NCBI GenBank assembly: GCA_964480915.1
Contig: CAYZRS010000059.1
Coordinates: 1 to 29,097 of the forward strand
From: CAWGCE01 sp964480915
GTDB lineage: Bacteria; Planctomycetota; Planctomycetia; Pirellulales; Pirellulaceae
Direction of reading: 5' to 3'
DNA length: 29,097 nucleotides
Below, in pieces: positions 23,201 to 29,097 of this stretch. Each line of letters opens with the position of its first letter. Positions within the stretch are counted from its first letter, which is position 1. The translations under genes were made by a program, and so were the position numbers. The notes beneath the pieces are model-generated. The model did no database searches. It saw only the letters and a program-made list of their open reading frames with translations, and was not told where the DNA came from.

Positions 23201-25489
23201 TTACGCCCACCGCAAAAGTTCCCGATCGATTGACCGCACCACCATGTCGACATCATCGGCGGTCAAAACCATGGGCGGCTTGATCTTGATCACGTTATGC
23301 AATGGGCCGTCGACACTCAGCAAAATCCCCTGTTGCCTGAGCCGATTGACCAATGCCTCTGCTTCCCGATCGGCCGGCTCGAGCGTCTCGCGATCGCGAA
23401 CGAGTTCCATACCGACGAAGAGCCCCGTGCCCCGCACGTCACCAATCAACTTGTGCCGCTTCATCAGTGCGGCCAAACCATCTCGGAGCCGGTTGCCAAC
23501 ATTCAACGCATGTTCCTGAAGCTGCTCGTTCTCCATCACATCGAGGACCGCTTGCCCAATCGCGCACGAAACCGGATTTCCGCCGAAGGTGGAAAAGAAC
23601 TCCATACCGTTTTCAAACGAGTCGGCGATTGCCCGCGTCGTCACGACGGCCGACAACGGATGGCCGTTCCCGATCGGTTTCCCCATCACAACAATGTCGG
23701 GGATGACTCCCTGTTGCTCAAACGCCCAAAAGTGCGTGCCGACTCGACCAAATCCGACTTGCACCTCATCCGCGATGCAAACCCCACCCGCGGCGCGCAC
23801 ATGCCGGTAAGCTGTCTTGAAATAGTCTGCTGGCGGAATCACTTGTCCGCCGCATGAGAGTAACGATTCGGAAAGGAACCCGGCGATCGGTCTCCCTAAT
23901 TGCTGCACGATCTTGCCAACTTCATTTCCGTAAGCGACACCGGCCGCGGGACCTTGGCCTTTGAATTCACCCCGATAGCCGTCCGCGATCGGCACGACAT
24001 GCACCCAATCGGCTGCCACGCCCGTACCACCACGCCCCATAAATTTGTACGGACTCGCTTCAATCAGCCGAGACGAATGGCCATGATAGGCGCCATCGAC
24101 AACAACGAAATCGCGATTGCCGGTATGGAGCGACGCGAGTCTCAACGCGAGCTCATTCGCTTCGCTTCCGGAATTAACAAGAAAACAGACTTCCAGCGCC
24201 GCCGGCAGCGTCGCGGACAACCGGTCGGCATAGTCGGTCAGCCCGTCATACAGATAGCGACTGTTCGTGTTCAAAATCGCCATCTGACGCTGTCCAGCCG
24301 CGACCACATGGGGATGGCAATGCCCGACATGACAGACGTTATTCACCATGTCGAGAAAAGGGCGTCCACGATCATCGATCAGGTACTGCCCTTGGCCTCG
24401 AATCATTTTGATCGGTTCGTCGTAGGCGACCGATAGCGCAGCGCTGATCCGTTTGCGCCGACGGTTCGTCAGTTCCTCTCGCGTCGCTCCCGTATCATGG
24501 ACGGGACGGTCGATCGCTTCGCGCAGTCGATTCTCGAATGCCAGCGGAGTTACGGCTGCCAATTTCTTCAGCAGTTTCCACGCCGGTTTCTCCGTGGCGA
24601 ACCACGTCGGATGATTGGGGTCGATCGTGCGACGCCAGGCTGCCGTGCAGATTGTGACGCACAGCCGGCCGCAAATGAGCGAAAAAAGAACCGCCAATTC
24701 GTCATCATCAAGCGGCCGTTTGGCGTCGTATGCAAGCACCACGTTGATGGCCAGGCCGACCGGATCGTCCACATCCATCATCATGTAAGCGAGCGCAATG
24801 GCCAGTTCACAAATCGTGGGATTCCACAGACAATCGCCAAAATCCAACAGCCCCGTCACCTTGCCCGCCGTCACAAGCACGTTCTCATGGTTCACATCGC
24901 CGTGAATCACCGAATGACGGAAGGCGGCAAGTCGAGGCTGCGCCGCCGCGAATTGCTGAAACGCATGTTCAACGACTCGCGCGTCATCTGGGTCGACAAT
25001 GTTTGCCACCAGACCGCGGTGCTGGGCAGCACGGGCCAAGTCCCAATGGTGGGTTCGATGGGCACCGCGATGATCAAAGCCCTCGAGTGAAGCCGTGAGC
25101 CGCGCTAAGAACTCACCAAAACTGCGCTGTAAAGCTTCACTTGGCGAACCCGCATCGAGCCAGGCTTGCCCCTCAACGAATTCCAATAATCGGGCCGAGT
25201 AGGTGCCGCCTTCAGAATCGAAGGTCGTCGCAAGTTGGCCGTCGCAGTCGGGCACCAGGTTTGGCAGGCTCAGCCCCGGTAGGCTGCCGACGATTTGCGC
25301 AACGACCGCCTGTTCCAACTCGGCCGAATCGTCCAACCCATCACCCGCGATCTTCAGAACGAACCGCGCTTGCCCGGTCTGAATTTCATAATTGGCATTC
25401 TCACCCGGCAAACGATGGCATCGAGCTGTCAGACCGTAACGTTCAAGGACCATTGCAGGCACGGACGCGGCCGCCACTTCTGGTGTCAT
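23201..25489 (-). CDS. Fusion of APH-type kinase and class III aminotransferase
   Basis: About 762 residues from ATG 25489. Residues 1-330 are an aminoglycoside-phosphotransferase/choline-kinase-like domain with the Brenner motif HGDVNHEN (His196, Asp198) and DFGD (Asp216). Residues 360-762 are a PLP-dependent class III aminotransferase: VNSGSEANELALRLA, DEVQVGFGRVG, and MGKPIGNG, whose Lys604 should bind PLP. The same two activities handle hydroxylysine or ethanolamine phosphate in animals (kinase, then phospho-lyase AGXT2L type), so this fusion may phosphorylate an amino alcohol and then eliminate phosphate. A transaminase role is also possible. The frame is open to 25585, but that part overlaps the neighbouring terminator and is probably not coding. 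No strong ribosome site is seen. Confidence 0.9.
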   Translation of the reverse strand: MTPEVAAASVPAMVLERYGLTARCHRLPGENANYEIQTGQARFVLKIAGDGLDDSAELEQAVVAQIVGSLPGLSLPNLVPDCDGQLATTFDSEGGTYSARLLEFVEGQAWLDAGSPSEALQRSFGEFLARLTASLEGFDHRGAHRTHHWDLARAAQHRGLVANIVDPDDARVVEHAFQQFAAAQPRLAAFRHSVIHGDVNHENVLVTAGKVTGLLDFGDCLWNPTICELAIALAYMMMDVDDPVGLAINVVLAYDAKRPLDDDELAVLFSLICGRLCVTICTAAWRRTIDPNHPTWFATEKPAWKLLKKLAAVTPLAFENRLREAIDRPVHDTGATREELTNRRRKRISAALSVAYDEPIKMIRGQGQYLIDDRGRPFLDMVNNVCHVGHCHPHVVAAGQRQMAILNTNSRYLYDGLTDYADRLSATLPAALEVCFLVNSGSEANELALRLASLHTGNRDFVVVDGAYHGHSSRLIEASPYKFMGRGGTGVAADWVHVVPIADGYRGEFKGQGPAAGVAYGNEVGKIVQQLGRPIAGFLSESLLSCGGQVIPPADYFKTAYRHVRAAGGVCIADEVQVGFGRVGTHFWAFEQQGVIPDIVVMGKPIGNGHPLSAVVTTRAIADSFENGMEFFSTFGGNPVSCAIGQAVLDVMENEQLQEHALNVGNRLRDGLAALMKRHKLIGDVRGTGLFVGMELVRDRETLEPADREAEALVNRLRQQGILLSVDGPLHNVIKIKPPMVLTADDVDMVVRSIDRELLRWA

Positions 25490-25536
25490 CGGTTGGTATC
25501 TTTCAGGCCGTCTGGAAACAGGTAACACGCTACTAC

Positions 25537-25570
25537 AAAAAAAGAGCCTACCAGCAAAATGGTAGGCTCT
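25537..25570 (-). terminator. Rho-independent terminator of the small basic protein gene
   Basis: A perfect 11-bp stem (25543-25553 with 25560-25570) closes a 6-base loop. On the minus strand it is followed directly by seven T. It begins 34 bases after the small basic protein stop codon. Confidence 0.9.
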
Positions 25571-25603
25571 AAAGTATTCGTCCAACGAAGCGAAGCAAGA
25601 AGA

Positions 25604-25810
25604 CTATTTCTCCTCTTCCTCTTCCTTCTTCACTTTCTTCTTTTTCTTGAGCGCGAGCTTAATCACTCGTACTTTGGGCAAACCGAGAACCGGGTCGCCC
25701 TCTTTCCAGCGTTCCGTTTCGGTCAACCGGGTAATGCGTTCAGCTCGCGACAATACGCTGCGGTTTTTGATCAACCCGCGACGGATTTTGAGGCTCTTAT
25801 CAATCGTCAT
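25604..25810 (-). CDS. Small basic protein (Verrucomicrobia/Planctomycetes/Chlamydiae family)
   Basis: 68 residues. MTIDKSLKIRRGLIKNRSVL followed by SRAERITRL and GDPVLGLPKVRVIK matches the short basic protein family shared by Planctomycetes, Verrucomicrobia and Chlamydiae (TIGR04137, as I recall). The C-terminus is unusual in charge: a run of lysines followed by a run of five glutamates and a final lysine. ATG 25810 has GGAG eight bases upstream; the longer frame to 25948 is not needed. Its size and charge suggest RNA or ribosome binding, but no function is established to my knowledge. It has its own strong terminator and is likely monocistronic and well expressed. Confidence 0.9.
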   Translation of the reverse strand: MTIDKSLKIRRGLIKNRSVLSRAERITRLTETERWKEGDPVLGLPKVRVIKLALKKKKKVKKEEEEEK

Positions 25811-25990
25811 TTCGAATTCTCCGCAACTTGCGGGCAGATTGGCCCCGGCAAGCAGTTTCCTGTGATTCCAAGCCCCACAGTCTACAACATATCCGGGCCT
25901 ATCTGCAACGTGCCCCAGGGGTGATTCTCGACAAACATCGATCGTCACACCGATGACCGGAAAGTGGTGGCAGCCGGAAAAACGACGATT

Positions 25991-26869
25991 CTAGGTAATT
26001 TCCTGGCTCTTAACCGCTTCGATCAGGCGGAGAAAGTCCTGCAGATGCTGCGGTCGATCGGCCGCATTTCGCTGCAAGCAGGCCATGACCGCGTTGCCGA
26101 GGGCCGGATCCAGTTGCGGACGCAACGTCATGATATCCGTGGGCGGTTTCGTGTCATGCGAAATCGCCGCCTTTCCCGTCACATCTTCCCCGGGCCAAGG
26201 CAGTTGTAAGGTCAACGTTTGAAAGGCGGTGACACCGAAGGCGAAGATATCGACCCGATGATCGGTCGCTTTGCGACGGATGATTTCGGGAGCCATATAG
26301 TTCGGCGTGCCGGTCCGGTTGCCTGGCTGGAGGAAAAATTTCGTCGCCGGGACGGTGAGCCCAAAATCGATCAGTTTGGTGCCTGATCCGTCTTTCATAT
26401 AGATGAAGTTTCGCGGACACACATCGCGATGAATGTAGCCTTGCTCGTGCACGACGCCCAGCGCCGTCGCCATGTCACGAACGACCTTTAGGCGATTCTT
26501 GAGAAAGACCTCGGGCTGACGCTTAATGCATACATTCAGCCCCGGGCCCTCGAGATACTCCATCACGACGTAATGCTCGTCATTCGTCGTGGTGCCGTGT
26601 TCGAGCGTTTTCACGATGAGCGGATGCTCGAACAGTGAAGCGATCTCGCCTTCGGGTGGCTTGTCGAGCCCCTTGAAGCGGCTTTCGAAGAAGTTCGTTT
26701 TCTCAAGATCGCAGATCTTGAGGCCAACGACTTGATCGGTTTTCCGATCACGAGCTTGGTGAAACTTGGACATCGTTCCCGAGATTGCTTCGCGCAAGAT
26801 CTCGAAGCGTTCCCCAATGTCAACTTTCGAACTCTTGAAAAGTGACTTGAACTTATCTCCAAATCCCAT
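25991..26869 (-). CDS. Soluble Ser/Thr kinase-like protein with atypical catalytic loop
   Basis: 292 residues from ATG 26869. The kinase fold is complete but atypical. The glycine loop is ISGTMSKFHQA, lacking GxGxxG; the ATP lysine is in VVGLKICD; the catalytic loop is HRDVCPRN (Asp149, Cys151, Asn154) with Cys where Ser/Thr kinases have Lys; DFG (Asp168) and YMAPE are intact. Retention of Asp149, Asn154 and Asp168 suggests that it still binds Mg-ATP. No membrane segment or sensory domain is present, so it is cytoplasmic. A GTMSKF-type loop is something I associate with a planctomycete kinase subgroup, so this may be a lineage feature rather than decay. A TTG at 26908 is an unlikely alternative start. 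Confidence 0.9.
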   Translation of the reverse strand: MGFGDKFKSLFKSSKVDIGERFEILREAISGTMSKFHQARDRKTDQVVGLKICDLEKTNFFESRFKGLDKPPEGEIASLFEHPLIVKTLEHGTTTNDEHYVVMEYLEGPGLNVCIKRQPEVFLKNRLKVVRDMATALGVVHEQGYIHRDVCPRNFIYMKDGSGTKLIDFGLTVPATKFFLQPGNRTGTPNYMAPEIIRRKATDHRVDIFAFGVTAFQTLTLQLPWPGEDVTGKAAISHDTKPPTDIMTLRPQLDPALGNAVMACLQRNAADRPQHLQDFLRLIEAVKSQEIT

Positions 26870-26919
26870 GTGTTTAACTCTTTGTGGCGTGCTCTGCCCG
26901 AACTTCAATGGCCACTCCT

Positions 26920-26948
26920 ACAATAATTTGGAACCTCGAATTGAGCAA
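26920..26948 (-). promoter_or_regulatory. Weak candidate promoter of the soluble kinase gene
   Basis: On the minus strand TTGCTC (26943-26948) and TATTGT (26920-26925) are 17 bases apart; three and four of six bases match consensus. The leader would be about 45 bases. Confidence 0.3.
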
Positions 26949-26994
26949 CGGCCAACGGCTGAATCGTCCTGCTTCTGCACAATAAGAGGGAATA

Positions 26995-27023
26995 GGCGGC
27001 TTATACGATGCCAATCAGCCGCC
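26995..27023 (+). promoter_or_regulatory. Hairpin in the region upstream of the UbiD-family gene
   Basis: GGCGGCT (26995-27001) and AGCCGCC (27017-27023) form a 7-bp stem with a 15-base loop about 100 bases before the decarboxylase start. It could be a leader structure or an intergenic repeat. No riboswitch class is recognised. Confidence 0.2.
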
Positions 27024-27120
27024 GCATCGAACGAGCGCGCCGTTACCCGGCAAGCCGACTCGCGGTTGTCGTTTTGACCCGATCTTCGACAATGTGCGGG
27101 TACTGACACCTTCCATCGCC

Positions 27121-28965
27121 GTGAATAACGAGTCTTCCGTGTATCGCAATCTGCAACAGTGTGTCGCCGACCTGGAACAGCATGGCCATTTAGTTCGCAT
27201 CAGCGATGAAATCGATGCGCACCTCCAAGCGGCCGAAATCCAGCGGCGCGTCTTCCAGGCGGGGGGGCCAGCGGTACTGTTCGAGCGAGTCAAGGATTGC
27301 CAGTTCCCGATGGTCTCGAATTTGTTCGGCACCATCGAACGGACTCGGTTCATCTTTCGCAAGACACTTGCCAGCGTGCAAAAGCTCATTGACCTCAAAG
27401 TCGACCCGGGCAATTTGCGGAAAGCGCCGCTGCCTTATCTGTGGGCCGGTACGAAAGCGATTCGCATGTTACCCAAGCGAACCCGCACTGGCCCCGTGTT
27501 GGCCAACTCCATCCGGCTCAGCCAACTTCCCCAACTGCAAAGCTGGCCCGATGACGGCGGCCCCTACGTGACGTTACCGCTCGTCTACACCGAGGATCCC
27601 CGCAGCCCCGGTTTGATGAAGTCGAACCTCGGCATGTACCGGATTCAGTTGGCCGGCGACTCGTACCAGCGCGATGAGCAAATCGGTCTTCACTATCAAA
27701 TCCACCGCGGCATCGGAGTTCATCATGCGGCCGCCTTGCAGCGAGGCGAACCGTTCCGCGTGAACGTGTTCGTTGGTGGCTCACCCGCGATGTCAGTCGG
27801 CGCCGTCATGCCATTGCCCGAAGGACTTTCTGAGCTGACATTCGCCGGTGCGTTGGCCGGCCATCGAATTCCCATGATAGGTCGCGACTCGGGCCCCTCG
27901 ATTTATGGCGAAGCCGATTTTTGTATCAGCGGTATCGTCGAACCTGAGACGTTGCCCGAAGGTCCGTTCGGAGACCACTTGGGCTACTACAGTTTGGCTC
28001 ATCCGTTTCCCGTGATGAAAGTCGAACACGTTTATCATCGCCCAAACGCCATCTGGCCATTCACGGTGGTTGGCAGACCGCCTCAAGAAGACACGATGTT
28101 TGGCGAGCTGATTCACGAACTAACCGGCCCGGTGATCCCGACGGTCGTCTACGGCGTCAAAGCGGTCAACGCGGTCGACGCGGCCGGAGTCCACCCGTTG
28201 ATGCTCGCCATTGGTAGCGAACGCTACGTCCCATTCCAAAAGACAAAACGGCCGCAAGAGATATTGACTCAGGCCAATGCCATCTTGGGACAGGGCCAAA
28301 TGTCACTCGCAAAATACCTGATCATCACTGATGGCAACGATGCCCCAAACCTCGACATCAACGACATCGGTCAATTCTTGCAGCACGTGCTGCGGCGGTT
28401 CGATCCGGCTCGTGATTGCCACTTCCACACTTGCACGACGATCGACACGCTCGACTATTCAGGTTCTGCATTGAACGAAGGCTCCAAACTGGTGATGGCG
28501 GCGGCGGGCCCTGAGCGGAGAACTCTGCCAACCGAACTGCCAAGCGACATCCGGCTTCCCGACGGCTTCGACGATCCGCAAATCTGCCTCCCAGGAATCT
28601 TGGCCGTCCAGGCGCCGGCAGCGGCTGCCGATGATGATGGTGTCTTGGCTCGCTTCTGTCGTGCCTTCGATGCCCAGCATTCGATCAACCAGTTTCCCTT
28701 GGTCGTGTTGGTGGACGAAAGCCAATTCACAGCTCGGACACTCAACAACTTCTTGTGGGTGACCTTCACCCGCAGCAACCCGGCTGCCGACATCGACGGC
28801 ATCGCGTCGTTTACTGAGCAAAAGCACTGGGGCTGCCGAGGCAGCCTGGTGATCGACGCCCGACGCAAACCAAGACATGCTCCACTTCTGGTTGAGGATC
28901 CTGCCACGAGTCGTTCCGTGGACGCCCTGGCGACCAAAGGTGGACCGCTTTCCAAATGGCTGTGA
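27121..28965 (+). CDS. UbiD family (de)carboxylase
   Basis: About 614 residues from GTG 27121; GTG 27094 in frame would give 623, and neither has a clear ribosome site. The protein starts with the typical YRNLQQCVADLEQHGHLVRI-like opening and contains SNLFGTIERTRF, LPLVYTEDP, and the family active-site region IVEPETLPEGPFGDHLGYY with the conserved Glu residues. UbiD enzymes use prenylated FMN made by UbiX to add or remove CO2 on aromatic or unsaturated acids. It is about 120 residues longer than E. coli UbiD, and the extra C-terminal part (VDESQFTARTLNNFLWVTFT onward) resembles other long planctomycete or menaquinone-pathway members. The substrate is not known and no ubiX is in the window. 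Confidence 0.92.
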   Translation: MNNESSVYRNLQQCVADLEQHGHLVRISDEIDAHLQAAEIQRRVFQAGGPAVLFERVKDCQFPMVSNLFGTIERTRFIFRKTLASVQKLIDLKVDPGNLRKAPLPYLWAGTKAIRMLPKRTRTGPVLANSIRLSQLPQLQSWPDDGGPYVTLPLVYTEDPRSPGLMKSNLGMYRIQLAGDSYQRDEQIGLHYQIHRGIGVHHAAALQRGEPFRVNVFVGGSPAMSVGAVMPLPEGLSELTFAGALAGHRIPMIGRDSGPSIYGEADFCISGIVEPETLPEGPFGDHLGYYSLAHPFPVMKVEHVYHRPNAIWPFTVVGRPPQEDTMFGELIHELTGPVIPTVVYGVKAVNAVDAAGVHPLMLAIGSERYVPFQKTKRPQEILTQANAILGQGQMSLAKYLIITDGNDAPNLDINDIGQFLQHVLRRFDPARDCHFHTCTTIDTLDYSGSALNEGSKLVMAAAGPERRTLPTELPSDIRLPDGFDDPQICLPGILAVQAPAAAADDDGVLARFCRAFDAQHSINQFPLVVLVDESQFTARTLNNFLWVTFTRSNPAADIDGIASFTEQKHWGCRGSLVIDARRKPRHAPLLVEDPATSRSVDALATKGGPLSKWL

Positions 28966-28973
28966 GCAGAATC

Positions 28974-29007
28974 ATCTCAAATCTCAAATCTCAAATCTCA
29001 AATCTCT
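28974..29007. repeat. Heptanucleotide tandem repeat (ATCTCAA, about 4.9 copies)
   Basis: Four exact copies of ATCTCAA (28974-29001) and a partial fifth start 9 bases after the UbiD-family stop. A related block with TGATCCC and TGATCCG units (from about 29008, and again near 29044-29060) follows. This is a short intergenic repeat, not a CRISPR array. Confidence 0.85.
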
Positions 29008-29097
29008 GATCCCTGATCCGAAACTTCGCATCTCCAGTCTATCCCTGATCCCCGATCTGGAGCCCCCTGGCCCGAGTTTGGCCGGTTTACGGCCTCA

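Noticed and set aside
28974..29007. CRISPR-like repeat
   Set aside because: The 7-base units are contiguous with no spacers.

Overview
The window looks like a chromosomal contig or scaffold from a planctomycete, probably Pirellulales-like. The support is a set of lineage-typical genes: a DUF1559 prepilin-like protein, an ECF sigma factor translationally coupled to a membrane Ser/Thr kinase, a second soluble kinase, a secreted FG-GAP protein with an LEPR-XLL-like N-terminus (LEDRIVMDG), a Minf_1886-family protein beside a PSP1 protein, and a Verrucomicrobia/Planctomycetes/Chlamydiae-type small basic protein. Moderate GC, few long intergenic stretches and two N-gaps (10 N and 100 N) suggest a draft or metagenomic assembly. 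I found no rRNA, tRNA, CRISPR array, insertion sequence or prophage.

Layout. 57-2771: an NfeD/YqiJ-like membrane protein and a flotillin, ending in a strong hairpin terminator. 2863-4222 (minus): a DUF1559 prepilin-like protein and a possible 37-residue membrane peptide. 4513-6497 (plus): ECF sigma factor and membrane kinase, overlapping by ATGA. 6494-7117 (minus): an AhpD/carboxymuconolactone-decarboxylase-like gene with an in-frame TGA exactly at the second Cys position of its CXXC redox motif, followed by a SECIS-like hairpin; I read it as one selenoprotein gene. 7329-10476 (minus): a three-gene sugar ABC importer (MalF-like, binding protein, MalG-like) coupled by ATGA overlaps, with no ATPase gene. 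10811-11380: an unknown membrane protein. 11427-12671 (minus): a galactokinase-like GHMP kinase, divergent from a penicillin-acylase-family Ntn hydrolase (12819-15041). 15038-17723 (minus): the FG-GAP protein, broken by one extra base. A 100-N gap follows.

18135-20691 (minus): a ketoacyl synthase homologue in which all three catalytic residues appear replaced, and a YghO-like GNAT protein. 20938-22594 (plus): PSP1, Minf_1886-family and a small membrane protein. 22607-25489 (minus): thioredoxin with a perfect consensus promoter, and an APH kinase-class III aminotransferase fusion. 25604-26869 (minus): small basic protein with a textbook terminator, and a kinase with an altered catalytic loop. 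27121-28965 (plus): a UbiD-family decarboxylase, followed by a heptanucleotide tandem repeat.

The best candidate for something overlooked is the selenoprotein at 6494-7117: automatic annotation would split it into two short hypothetical proteins or call it a pseudogene. The catalytically degenerate ketoacyl synthase and the kinase with a Cys in its catalytic loop come next. These are readings of the sequence only; no database search was run.
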